From assembly GCA_017654735.1 (NCBI GenBank), contig JADPYG010000091.1:248001-312000 (forward strand): 64,000 bases of DNA, read 5' to 3'. The notes beneath the pieces are model-generated. The model saw nothing but the letters and a program-made list of their open reading frames with translations. It had not been told where the DNA came from and ran no database searches. Of the stretch, positions 35,451 to 47,377 are shown piece after piece. This DNA comes from Vishniacozyma victoriae (Eukaryota; Basidiomycota; Tremellomycetes; Tremellales; Bulleribasidiaceae). Numbering within the stretch: the first letter of the stretch is position 1; every line of letters starts with the position of its first letter. A program made the translations under genes and the position numbers.

Positions 35451-38400
35451 ATGAAGCTCAAAGATATCGCCCGCACAGCGACTTTCGCTTGGGATCAGAC
35501 TTCTTCGTCTTCCCCTCTACTTGTAACTGGTGCGGTTGCTGGTGCGTTGGATGAGAGCTTTAGTAATGAATCACAACTCGAGATTTGGGCTCCCTCCTTC
35601 TCTGACATCGAGGGTCTGAAGATGGGCGGTGCGGATGGAAAAGGCCCAGAGGGCAGTATCACTGTATCATCAAGGTATGCTGCTCTGCAATATTGGGACT
35701 TGCGCTGATGATAGATTCAATCGATTGGCATGGGGCGCTCCTTCCTCTGCTCATCCCAAGGGGCTTATTGCGGCTGGTATGGAGACTGGGGAAGTACATG
35801 TCTATGACCCAGAGAAAATCATGGCTGGCAAGAGGTATGTCAATAGTGTAAAGGGCATGGCTAATGCAAGTGCCGATGAATCCCGGATATATACCTCTCA
35901 CAAACACACGGGCCCAGTTCGAGGTCTAGATTTCAACCCAATCCAAAAGAACCTTCTTGCAAGTGGTGCCGTTAATGCTGAAGTGAGCTCCCCGCCTGTA
36001 GCTTGATCTCTAAGCTGACAACAGATTTACATCTACGACCTAAACAACCCAACCAAAGACCCCGTCACACCCGGTCCAGTATCCAACAAACTCGGCGAGA
36101 TCACTTCATTACAGTGGAACCCTACCGTAGCACGTATCCTCGCTGCATCCTCCTCATCGGGATACACTTCCGTATGGGATTTGAAAGCTGGTAAAGAGAT
36201 TGTCAGTCTGCAATATGGTGGTGGAGCTGCCAAGGGACGGGATGCTGTTGCTGGAGGTGCTGGATTACAGGTCGGAAAGAGGAGGGGAATGAGTGATGTT
36301 TGCTGGCATCCAGAGCAGGTAGGTCAGCTGTCACTCACCTGATGTGTGAGCTGACAAGTAGTCTACGAGGCTGATCACTTCGTCCGAAGATGACGAAAGT
36401 CCGATTATCATGCTTTGGGATCTGAGAAATACTCGAGCTCCCGAGAGGGTAAGTCAATTCTCGAGGATGTTTTCCGAGCCGAACTGACAGGCAGATCCTC
36501 AGTGGACACTCGAAAGGAGTTTTATCCGTCTCTTGGTGCCGACAAGATGCCGATCTCCTCCTGTCTTGTGGAAAAGATAACCGAACTCTATGCTGGAACC
36601 CCCAAACTGGCGAGATCATCGGTGAACTCCCAGCCACCAACGACTGGGCCTTCCAGACCACTTGGTGTGCACGAAACCCAGACCTACTCGCTACGGCCTC
36701 TTTCGACGGTCATATCGGTATTCATTCCCTTCAAACTACCCACATCCCCGAGCAAGCCGGTCCAAGCATCAGCGAGACTGCTACTGCCGACGATGTCTTT
36801 GGTGCGCTTGGTAGTCAGGAACCTACCGAGGATAATTCGAATGTGTTGTCGCTCAAGCAACCTCCTAAGTGGTTGAGAAGGCCTGTATCCGCTACTTTCG
36901 GATACGGTGGTCTACTCGCTACTACCTCGAACCTACCCGGTGCTTCCGGTAAACATCAGAGTGGTGTCGTTCATTTGAGGAACATCGTCACTGAACAATC
37001 CATCATTGATCGTGCTCAAGCTTTGGATCAGGCTGGTGGAGACAAGGAGAAATTGGCGGAATTATGTACCAAGAAAGTCGATGAGGATGCTGCTTGGAAG
37101 ACGCTCTCTACGTTATTCAAGGCCGACTCGAGGGACGAATTGATCAAGATGCTAGGATTCTCCAAAGACGATGTCGCTCGACAAGTTCAAGAGGCAATCA
37201 AGCAATTCCCAGCCGACCGAATCCCAACCGTTACTTTCGCCGAGCCCGAGGCGGAGCAAGAGAACGGAAATGAGGAAGTTGAGACGCCCAAGGAATCGGA
37301 AATGAGGGGTACTCCATCCGAAGTCAGCCTTACTTCCGACACCACCAAACGAACCGAAGCTACCGAAGTCACTGAACAATCATTGTTTGACGACGAAGCA
37401 CCAGCCGCTGGTGGTGGTGCCGATTTCTTTTCGTCGATGGCATCTGGGACTACCCCACTCCGAAACCCGTTGATTGACGGTATCGTACCCCACAAACAGG
37501 GTGCTGCATCATCTGTGGCTGCCACAGTTGGATCTCGAGCTTCATCTGTCCGATCCGAGACTATCAAAGATAACAATTTCCGAATCTACCCATCTGGAGA
37601 AAGCGATGTAGACCGACTCGTCACTCAAGCCCTCGTTCTTGGTGATTTCAAGTCGGCCGTCGATCTTTGTCTTGCTTCCGAGCGATTCGCCGATGCTTTG
37701 CTCCTTGCCGTCAGGGGTGGACCCGAATTGCTAGCTTCGACCCAGAAAGCTTATTTCAATCGACGAACTACCTCTCTTCCCTTCCTTCGAGTCTTCCAAT
37801 CGATCGTTACGGAAGATTTGGCAGATATTGTCCAAAATGCCGATCTGGCCGAATGGAAGGTCGTTTTCGTTGTCCTATGTACTTTTGCCAAGGATGCCGA
37901 TTTCAACAATCTAGCGGAACAACTTGGTCAGAGACTTCAATTCCGATCTCGAGTCTTCTCGAACTCTGATAGTCCCGAAGCACAGGTTTCCGCCAAAGAA
38001 GCTAGGGGAGATGCTACACTCTGTTACCTCGCTGCTAGGCGTTTGGAGAAGGTTGTTGGAATTTGGATCGATGAGATGAGGGAAGAAGAGGAATCATCTC
38101 AGTCGACTAGATATTCCGCCCATGCCCATGCTCTTCAATCATTCATTGAAAAGGTAGCCGTATTCCAAGCTGCAACCGGGTACACCGACCAGGACTTGGC
38201 TCATCCAACCGAATCTGCCGAAGCTGCCGAGACTGGTGCTAGATCATACAAGCTTGCTGGGTTATATGATCGATTCTACGAATACGCCGACCTACTCGCT
38301 ACCCAAGGTCAAGTCGATATGGCCGCCAAGTACGTTCAGATGACTCCTTCCGACTACAAGGGCACTGGGGCTGGTGGATCTGAATTGGATAAAGCTAGGG

Positions 38401-40252
38401 ATAGATTGTTTAGGGCTGCGGGGATTAGTGAGGGATCAGTACAAGCTGGGCTTAATGCTGCTTTTGCCAAAGTCTCGATCGCTTCTTCGTCTACCTCAAA
38501 GGCCCCCGCTCAGACTTATGGCGGATATCAACCTCAACCCCAGGCTCAGGCTCAACCAACTGCATACGCTCCGCAATCAGCTCAGCCTACTGGGTACGCT
38601 CCCGCTCCTGTTTCCGCTACTCCGGCTTCATCAAACAACAACGTATACGCCCCTCCGTCGTCCTCTTACGGTGGATACTCTGATCAATCTGCTTATGCGC
38701 CTCAGCAATCGCAGCCTCAGCAGGGTTATCAGCCTTCATACGGATCGAATGGGTACCCCGGTGATCCTCAGCCTCAGGGGTACGGTGGTGGATACGCTCC
38801 CAACCAGCAACCTCAGCAACAAGCATACGGTATGCCTCCTCAACAGCAGCAACAATCTTACGGCGCACCTCCCACTCAAACCCTCGCTCCTCCTCCTCGA
38901 GCTATCAACTCCAACTCTACCTCTACTCCACCACCTGTCCCTGCCGCTCAAAGACGGGATATGCCAGGATGGAATGATGCTCCTTCTTTTGCTCCTCCAC
39001 CCAAAAGACCTCAATCAGCAGCTAAAGAACATAAACCGGCACCTATCATGTCGCCCTTTCCCAATTCGACCCCTGATCCAATGGCACAAGCTGGTATGGC
39101 GATTCAAGGACAAGGACCACCAAGGGCAACTCCACCTCCACCCAGGAACCAACCTGGTGTCTTGCCGCCTCCACCCAAGGGAGCTCCGAGACCACCATCA
39201 GCTCAGGCAGTAGCTCGACAGACTCTAGGTGGACCACCTCCTCAACAAGGCGGACCTCCCCCTCCTCAACAAGGTGGACCACCTCCTCAGTCCAGGCCAA
39301 CTCCTCCACCCGCCAGGGCTGGTCCTCCTCCAGGCACATTCGCTGGACCGCCTCCATTAGGTAATATGGCGGGTGGACCCCCTCCTAGGGCTTTATCACC
39401 ATTAGGACCAGGCCGAGCAGCTCAACAAGCTCCATCGATCTCTTCTGGATTCCGACCTACCCCACCTCCTTCCCAAACTCAGGGTGGACCTAAACCTGGA
39501 TTATCCCCACCTCAGGGATCTCAAGCTAGGATGGGAGGCCCTCCACCTCCTGGACGACCAGCTGGAGGACCTCCTCCACCTACCAAGTCTGCTTCGCCTG
39601 CTCCTGCTCCTCGACCTACCTCTGTCCCACCCAAGGCCTCTCATCGTATGTCTTCATCTTGCTTTTCGGTCGAGAGCTAATGTGATAGCACAAGGAGACA
39701 GGACTCATATCCCTGCGTCATCTAAGCCTATTTACGATATCCTATCCTCTGAATTAGGTCGGGTCAAACAGGCTTCTCATCCTGTATGTCCTCCCTTCCT
39801 CATTTCTTCCCTCCTCATGCTTTGCTTCCTCAAATACGGTAGAAATTAAAGATGGACTAATGCCCAGGCTCCAATCCAGAGGATCGTGGATGATACGGAA
39901 AGACGATTGAACATACTCTTTGAGGGATTGAACAATGAGACGGTACCAAAATCGGCTATTGACAAGATGCACGAGATCGCAAGGGGTGAGTCTCTTTCTC
40001 TCTCCCTTCACGTCACACGACATTCTATCTCTCTCGATAACCCTCCTCCATCGCGCACCCTTGTCCCGCCACATGAGCTGATGAATAGCAATGGTCAATA
40101 AAGATGCAAACACGGCACTCAACCTTCACGTTCAATTATTGACAAACTCAATCGGGGAAATGACTACCTGGGCTGTAAGTCTTGCTATTTTAGTAAAGGG
40201 TGAAGCTGATGTATAGCCTGGAGTCAAACAATTGATTAGGTTGGGTTTGTGA
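35451..40252 (+). CDS. SEC31: COPII outer coat protein Sec31
   Basis: Forms the outer cage of COPII vesicles with Sec13 and stimulates Sar1 GTPase. Introns 35675-35714, 35983-36024, 36319-36361, 36449-36494, 39646-39688, 39784-39867, 39986-40088 and 40175-40216 give about 1452 residues. The N-terminal WD40 domain is clear (MKLKDIARTATFAWD, FNRLAWG, RGLDFNPIQKNLLASG, SGHSKGVLSVSWC, TGEIIGELPATNDWAF). An alpha-solenoid follows (about 480-900), with ACE1-type DFKSAVDLCL. Residues about 950-1340 are Gln/Tyr- then Pro/Gly-rich (repeated QGGPPPP and AYGMPPQQQ-like units), the Sec23/24-binding region. The C-terminal helical domain ends NSIGEMTTWAPGVKQLI. All parts appear in the order known for Sec31. 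Confidence 0.95.
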
Positions 40253-40502
40253 TTTGATGGCTGGGTTGAGAAATGTGAATGAGAATGATGAGGATGTTTG
40301 AGAGTACGGGTAGAGTAGATGATTTGGAACGAATGCGAATGAATGCAAAGATTTGATATTAGTGGCAGTAAAACATGCGATACGATATGATATGGCATCT
40401 GCATACTGACACGACAATACCTACAGTAGACATCGAAATACATTACAATGTGGGTACAAGACCCAATCCACACCCATCCTCGTTCGCACCAAGAATCCAG
40501 AT

Positions 40503-42047
40503 TCATACCGGCCATCCAATACCCTTCATGAAATCACGAAATTCGTTAGGGGGTCCACCAGGTGGTGGGACCCACATTAGCGGGGATCGCCTCCGAGGTG
40601 GCGGTTCGACAATCGTAGGATCGATAGGAGTATCCGGGCGGGCAGGCTTTGGAACGATAGGGCTTTCACGTCCTTTGGCGAGAGGACCAGTGACTGGATA
40701 ATCGTATTCGAAAGAAGGTGGTGGTCTCCGCCTAGTCATGGGTATACATCGAGTACCTTTCTCCCAATCTTTGATTCGCGCTCGATCTGATGGAGTAAGG
40801 GATGAACGACGATATTTGTCTCGGGAAGGTTCGACTTTGACTTTCACAGGTTCGGGTTTCGGTTGTTGTCGTAAATGTAAAAGTGTTCCGCATTTCCGGA
40901 TAATCTTCTTTGGACTGGTAATGATAGCTTTAGAAGCTTGATCGCATCTCTTGATGATTCCTTTCCGACGTGTTTCGAGTGCATGGCCAGATCTAGGTAG
41001 GGGGTACTAAATTCTAACCTTGTCCATTGTCGCTGCAATCTTCCAGGAGTGGTCAAGATAGCTTTGAACGCTGCTCCGGGACTGGCGAGGACGGCTTTGA
41101 AAGCTACGCCGGGATAGGTCTTTAATTTAGGAAGCGGATTTCGGCTTCGTCGACGTCGTTCCCGCTGTTGAACGTTCCTGATTCGACGTCCATCCCTCTC
41201 TTCCTCTGTTGATTGACGTTCGGTCCTGGGATATCGTTTCAAAACGTGTGTGAGCTCGGCCGGTTGAGGTTCAGGTTCGACTTCGACTTCCTCTTCTTGG
41301 CTCGTTCTCCTATTTTCTGATACATCGTGTGCTTGACCCGGGTCGGGTTCACGTTGACGTTGATGATGTAACCATCCCCCGAACATGCGAGAAAATCGAC
41401 TCTCCCCACTCGAGGGAGATGATGCGATCCCACGCTCTGGGAGGGGGATGGGAGATGGAATTAAAGTCTCTGGTACTTGGATGGAACGTAGGTATTCAAG
41501 CCGGAGATTACGTCTTGGATAATGCGGTTCGGGAGGAATGAGGTTTCTATATCGCTCTCGAGTTTGGGAGTTTGACGAGGGAGAGGGAGAGGGGGTTTGT
41601 TCCTATACTATCAGCTTTATTGTTTCAGACGTATGAGGGACGTACTTTGACACGTTTGATGAAGTTTTCGATACAATCCATTAATTCCATTATATCATAC
41701 ATTCCATTCCAACCACTTCCAACTGTGATCCCAGTGATGGTTTTGAAAGAATCAATGAATCCCTCGTCGTATTGTGCGAAGACATGGGCGAAGGCGGTTT
41801 TATATTCAAATCTCCATGTTCCCTCATTTTCGGGGAAGAGGGGTGGTTTGTAGACTTCCCAATGATTTGGGTTGATTATTGGGATGAACCAATCGGCTAG
41901 GTTTGGTGGGATTGAGGAGAGGAGGTCGGATCGCCATGTTTGGGAGATAGTTTGGATGGAGGCGAGGAGTCGGGATTGAGGTCGGGGGAGGATGTATGAT
42001 GGGAGAGGTTTGATTTTGAGGTCTGTTGGTTGGGGGGGAGGGGGCAT
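40503..42047 (-). CDS. Hypothetical protein, Pro/Arg-rich, with internal repeats
   Basis: Three exons (42047-41646, 41602-41019, 40947-40503) join to 476 residues. The first acceptor is the second AG of CTGATAGTATAG; using the first gives a quick stop. The second donor, GTTAGA, is weak but restores a frame in which the repeats continue. Residues 1-135 look folded (LADWFIPIINPNHWEVY, WRFEYKTAFAHVFAQYDEGF, SGWNGMYDIMELMDCIENF). The middle is Arg/Glu-rich, and a short repeat of the form FKAVLASPG / FKAILTTPG / SKAIITSPK occurs near residues 285-345. The C terminus is Pro-rich, with PPPRRRSPLMWVPPPGGPP. I do not recognise a family. No signal peptide or membrane segment is evident. It could be a cortical or RNA-related scaffold, but nothing shown decides this. 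Confidence 0.65.
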
Positions 42048-42668
42048 TGTAAGTTGTAAGTTGACAAGGGTTATTGGTATAGGTTACTTCAGTCAAGGTA
42101 CAAGAACGAGAAGATGGTATGTACAGGTCACGGGAGAGATGAGTAGGATACTAGAGATGGGCAGGTCTAATCTCATTCCAGAGTCGGGTTGATGTGAGAG
42201 GTGGGGTTGAATCAACTTCACCATTAACATATCCTGATTGTTACTTCCTAGCCAGAACTCTGAGCTACAGCAACCCACTTCATTGACATCCATGGATCTA
42301 GACCATCGCGAGCTAGCGTGGATTCCGGAACTCGGTCGAGGAAACTTGCGGTTGATAAACATGGCCTGACTTTACTGGGACGTCATGAGGCGCGAAAGCG
42401 TAATACCTTTCAAGGCCGCAAATATTGGAAGTCGCACCTGGAAACGTCTCCCACAATGTGAAGGGACTCTAGGATCCCATCAACCACCGCCTCACACCTA
42501 CCCACCCCAACTTGACGTTCAGAGCATGTAGAGTACATGAATAGACGTCGAATGATGATACTTGTTTTAACTTGATTACCCCACTCCGTGCCTGTGGAAT
42601 CGATCGATATCAAGTCAAGTCAACTTGTCATCTCTTGTGTGTTATCTCTTCTTGTCCATCTATCACAA
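42048..42668. other. Divergent intergenic region
   Basis: 621 bp between the divergent hypothetical gene and the P450. Contains CAAGTCAAGTCAACTTG near 42603-42625. No coding region is supported. Confidence 0.4.
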
Positions 42669-45023
42669 ATGCTATCTCTATCCCTCTTCCTACTCCTCCC
42701 ACCTCTCTTCTATATCCTTTGGCCCCGGCTTCGAGCTCTCCTGATCCCGCCGGGAATAAAAGGAATACCAGCTTTGAAAAGTGGTGTACCGATATGGGGT
42801 GATTTACCCCTCATGGGTAAGGCTATTGGGGATCATGATTCATTTAGTTGGTTCTTTGATTGGCTTGGGAAGGAACTTGGAGCGATAGGGCAGGTTAGGG
42901 TAGGGTGGTTCTTCAAGTGAGTCATTCCCCCAGCCTTATCAAATCTCAACCCGTTTATATGCGTAAGGACGATCGGTAATCGTGATGACGGAAACATGAA
43001 TATACAGACAACGTCTCATCGAATCCAGCTGCTGATCAATAGTATAGTAGTAATTACCGATGTTGAAGCGACCCATCAAATCCTCTCATCGCCAATAGGT
43101 ACATTCGACAGATCAGCAGATATCCAAAAATCATTCGGTCAAATCATCCCTTCCGCATTATTAACACTCCCAACAAACGATACCTACAAACATCATCGCC
43201 GGATCATAGGAACTGCCATGACCTCGAAATATATCGCTAGAGCTACCCCCAAAGCGTACGAATCAGCGAAGGAATTGGTAGGGCTTTGGAGAGCTAAGAT
43301 GGATCGTACGGAGGGCGCTTTCGAGGCTGAAGGGGATTTACAAGCTGCTACTATGGTGAGTATCCCTCCTGAGTATCTTGTTCAAGGGCTGATTGCTAGG
43401 ATGCCATCTGTAGGTCTCTACGAATCAACAGGGCAGGTGAATACAGAGCTGATCCTCAGCGGCAATGGCATTTGGAGAATCGTTCGGTTCAGTCTTAGAT
43501 CGTACTTCCCAAGTTGAACGTCAAAAGAACTGGCCAATCGGTAAATTAGGAGAAACGGTATTCGAAACAACCGATTCACCCGTTGCTGTTTCGATATTGT
43601 ACATTTTCGAAGTGAGTCCTTTTCTTTTCTTCATGATAGGTATCAAGTGACTGGTACTGATGACCAGACCCTCCCCCTTAAATCATTCTTCCCCTCCGTA
43701 TCACATTTCTTTACGAGATTAGGACCGACTTATCGACGACATACGAATGTCCTGGACGGGTTCTTGAAGGATAAGCTCGCTTCTTCGAGAGCTAAGGCTA
43801 AGACACTTGGTATGTCCGCTACATCCTTCAAGGTTCGAGGATCCTTTGGTCAGATAGAGAAGGCGGAGGGAAATGAAGAAGGGTTGGAGAGAGCGAGGAG
43901 AAAGAGCTGATGATTCAGGAGCTGATAATGCTGCTGATTTAGCGGATAATACGCTCGATATGATGGTCGGTCGGGAATTGAAGGGTGATGATTTCATGAG
44001 CGTCAATGAAATGAGGGATGAGCTATATCAATGTCAGTCCCCCATTCCCGCACCGACTTGAGAAGTATCGCAAGATTTGGAGCTGACGAGCAGATCTACT
44101 AGCCGGGACCGAAACCTCAGCTACCACTCTTTCATGGGTACGCCACCGTGACCGTATCTGGGAGGTGCTAATGAGCAGTGGGTAAAATATATGACTGTCT
44201 TCCCGGACATTCAGAGGAAATTACGAAAACACATTCTGGAATCTATGCCGGAATTGCAAGATCGCCCACCTACCCTTGAAGATCTCACTCCGGGAAAGCT
44301 TCCTTATCTCGAGGCTGTAGTTCAGGAGACGTTGAGATTGAGTAGGACTGCTGGTGGATATTCCCGAGATGGTGAGTCTTTTTCCCTTAGATCCTGACTC
44401 ACGTACTTGATGGAATGAGTATGACGCTGATGATCAGTGATCAAGGATACTACAATCCTAGGTCACTTCGTGCCCAAGGGAACCATGATTGTTATGACTA
44501 CGAATACGGCTTATGAGGACGAATCGACACCCATGCACACGGTTGGACCCATTACAGGCGAGGTCCCTAGTAGTGGCCACAGCGGCAACACCGTAGCATC
44601 AACAACGAGAAACGAAGATGTCAACGATATCAAGGAGAAGAGTCATGGAACGGAAGAGAATGAGAAAAAGACTGGAACATGGGCAGCGGGAACTGGTCGG
44701 CAATTCGATCCAGAGAGATGGTTACGCCCCGGTGGATCTTTTGATGCCAACGCTGGACCATCATTACCATTTTCATTAGGGCAGAGGGGATGTTTTGGAA
44801 AGTCCTTGGCTGTAAGTCACAGCGACAGGGTAGTAAAAGATGACGAGCTGATGAGAAGTTAATGGAGTTACGGATGTTCTGCTTGATCTTGAATCAAGCG
44901 TTCTTCTTCGTACCCGTTGAACCTGTTCAGAACGGTTTCCAGCGAAAAGAAACAGTTACATCTCATCCTATATACTGTTATGTTGAACCACAGCAATGGT
45001 CCTCTTCACCTACTGGTATGTAG
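42669..45023 (+). CDS. Cytochrome P450 monooxygenase
   Basis: Heme-thiolate monooxygenase anchored in the ER by the N-terminal LSLFLLLPPLFYILW. Ten exons (introns 42917-43042, 43356-43399, 43410-43459, 43612-43667, 43810-43918, 44033-44093, 44138-44178, 44372-44437, 44812-44858) give 584 residues. The exon at 43400-43409 has only 10 nt and is needed to join ATMDAISAMAFGESFG. Motifs: I-helix YLLAGTETSATTL, K-helix ETLR in VVQETLRLSR, PERW in RQFDPERWL, and heme loop FSLGQRGCFG with the Cys ligand. About 55 hydrophilic residues are inserted between NTAYEDES and the PERW region, longer than usual. The family and substrate cannot be told. The first acceptor is uncertain (43042, or an extra short exon before it). 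The I6 donor is GTCAGT. Confidence 0.88.
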
Positions 45024-45314
45024 TAGAAGGTGCCACATTGTAACTGCCACATGTATAACGCCGCGGCTTTACGGCGATGACGGGATATCCGAAAGTAGTA
45101 ATTCTACTAGATAGAGTAATGTATCCTTTGTAGTCGAGTCAGGGTCAAATTCAAATTTGCTCCCGTTGGTTTCACATCCCCTTGTTCGCTCCACATCGTC
45201 TACTTGTATTATAAACAATACCTCTCACCTGTCAATATCACACCCTACACTCATTACTATCGAGCAGCTCGACATCGACTACGACATTGACAATAACGAC
45301 GACATCTTCGACAA

Positions 45315-45361
45315 ACAACAACAACAACATCGACACGACACGACACGACAACGACAACAGG
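45315..45361. repeat. CAA / CGACA simple repeat
   Basis: Runs of CAACAA followed by four CGACA-type units and more CAACGA units. The tract is low-complexity and not inside a supported gene. Confidence 0.6.
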
Positions 45362-47006
45362 TACGACAACATTCGCCACCCTAACATGGACTAACGGTCC
45401 ATCACCTGTCTTTTCAATTCACCTACACTCAAGGCTAGCTAGTCTAACCTCGTCTCCATCCGGCAATGGCTCCTAACTGCTCTGTACTCATGTGCATCAG
45501 TCGACTTCTTGGCCCAATAACGTAAGTTACCCATTATAATCAAACAACTTCTGAAATCGATGGTCTTCCTTTTCGAGACTTGCAGTTTTGATTAGGTCTA
45601 TCAATCTCGATCCCTCATCTATTCTCTTAATATCCCTACAAGTTGATTTGATCCTAACGCGAATAGGTGAGGAAACTTGAACACTGCTCTACTCTACTTG
45701 CTCGCATTCGCTGCTTTGCCCGGTTGCATTGCACCACCATCCCTTTTCGCGACCACCTCTTTATGAGGCTATCGGATATGTTCGAAATTGGGATTGGTTA
45801 TTTTCGGGATTGGATATTTCGGTCACACACTATCATTGTTCGCCCAAGCATCAGAGTCAGTTGTCAGCTTCTTTTCCGTCACACCTATTCCAAAAGGAGA
45901 CATCTATTACCCAAATTACGCGTGAACCGCCTTCCCCCGCCTCGTCTGTGCTGAAGGGTACATTGTACCTGGAAGATTAAACAGCGAGGTCTTAAAAAGT
46001 CCGTACACACTGGTACAACTTAAAGTGGCGTTGGGGTTCATTTGCGATCGACTAAACCTAGAGGCATTCCCTTTATGGGGGACGATTACTATTCCGAATT
46101 CACAACATCACCTTTCACTAAAACAAACTCGACTTGACTTTCACCTTCGTTTCAACCCCTCTTAATCCTTTGTTTCTTATCTTTCGTTTACCTTGGGGTC
46201 CAATAGGCACATCGCGCGTCTGGTCTTTTTCGTTTATCGATCGATTGTTTCATTGTTTGGGGTTGTTGGGTTGGTTTTTTTGGCTTGGCGGGGATTGGGA
46301 TGTTTTTGTTTGGTTGGTCCTAGTCTCTTGGTTTGTTCGACAAACAGCAAGATCACTCAAAAGTGGTCTCTCGATTTCGGATTGGATTTCAAATGAGGTT
46401 TATATCTGTAAGCTCAGTGCCGGCACGACGCTTCACCCTCACTTTAACTTTCACGCTACGTTCGCTGGATCGACGCTTTTGTTACGAAACAATCATACTG
46501 GTTATTCAAATACGGAAGTGATTTATTCGGTGGCTGGTTCTTTTCATTTGGTAACAAGGGGATAAAAGGAGGCGGTGGTGACGTTGAGAGGTGTCTTGAT
46601 ACCGTGATTGGATCTCAACATCTAACTTCAGAACCCTTCCCTCTTTTCCCTCTTTCATTCGCGCACGAGTACAAAGCAAGCAAGCACGAGCACTAGTTGC
46701 AAAAAGGATTGGTCTGGTCCTCTACTACTACTGGTTCGTATCAACTCCCCCGGTATCAGGAGCTTTAAATAAAGAAGGGAACATTCGTTGACACTGTTTT
46801 TCCCCTATGCCGCCTATTGCTCTACCATACTATACTACACTCGATTCGAATGCTTGCCGACTTTGCTCCTCCTCCTCTCATATTCCCTTACCCTTCCTTC
46901 TCTCCTCCTTACATATCATATAAACGATATGCTTCATTCTTATATCTCTCTTTTCTCGACAGACTTTCGTTTCCTCCGGGAATGGCTGATTGTCGATTGT
47001 GAAATT

Positions 47007-47042
47007 GCCCACCTCTACCTTCGGGTAGGGGTGGGCTTTTTT
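47007..47042 (+). terminator. Perfect-stem UUCG hairpin followed by T6
   Basis: GCCCACCTCTACC, TTCG, GGTAGGGGTGGGC: 13 paired positions (one T-G wobble) closed by a C(UUCG)G tetraloop and followed directly by TTTTTT. In form it is an intrinsic terminator. In a fungal nucleus it could end a Pol III transcript or be an RNA processing element. No upstream Pol III gene was recognised. Confidence 0.5.
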
Positions 47043-47061
47043 GCGTTAGGTCATTTTCAAG

Positions 47062-47080
47062 TCAGGCCGTCAGGCCGTCT
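47062..47080. repeat. AGGCCG direct-repeat element
   Basis: CAGGCCGTCAGGCCGTC, 20 bases after the hairpin T run. The same repeat unit sits in the PMT intron. Confidence 0.55.
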
Positions 47081-47377
47081 ACCCGCCATGCATAGGGTGT
47101 TGTCAGTATCATGAGAAGACTCTTATGTATGGGATAATCGTCATACATGCATGCTATGGAGTGGGAACTTGAGGGATGAAAGGATGATGACGTAGAAGAT
47201 GAATCAACTATTGCATCCTTTAGTGTGTGCTGTGTATAACGTTCATTGGGGGAATTGGGATGAGATGGGGCGATAATATTGATATCTTCTTACTCAGTCA
47301 CTCTCACTTCATTGATATAACGATACCTCTTGACAAGTACACATAGATACTTGATTGCTTGACAACAGATACACAAG

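Larger units (their letters stand above)
45024..47377. other. 2.35 kb without a recognised gene
   Basis: No open frame here has support from family similarity or splice structure. The stretch includes a CAA/CGACA-type simple repeat at about 45315-45361, followed at once by a GTACGA donor-like site. It also has T/G-rich sequence at 46190-46350, a pyrimidine-rich run at 46600-46960, and the hairpin at 47007-47042. It may be a long promoter and intron-containing 5' leader of the next gene, or contain a noncoding RNA. Confidence 0.4.

Noticed and set aside
46134..46565. Open frame of 143 codons with hydrophobic residues
   Set aside because: Encoded by T/G-rich low-complexity DNA, with no family match, splice support or good start context.
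47007..47042. Bacterial intrinsic terminator as a sign of contamination or horizontal transfer
   Set aside because: Flanking DNA is fungal in style with intron-containing genes on both sides and no bacterial genes; the form may be chance or serve an RNA gene.
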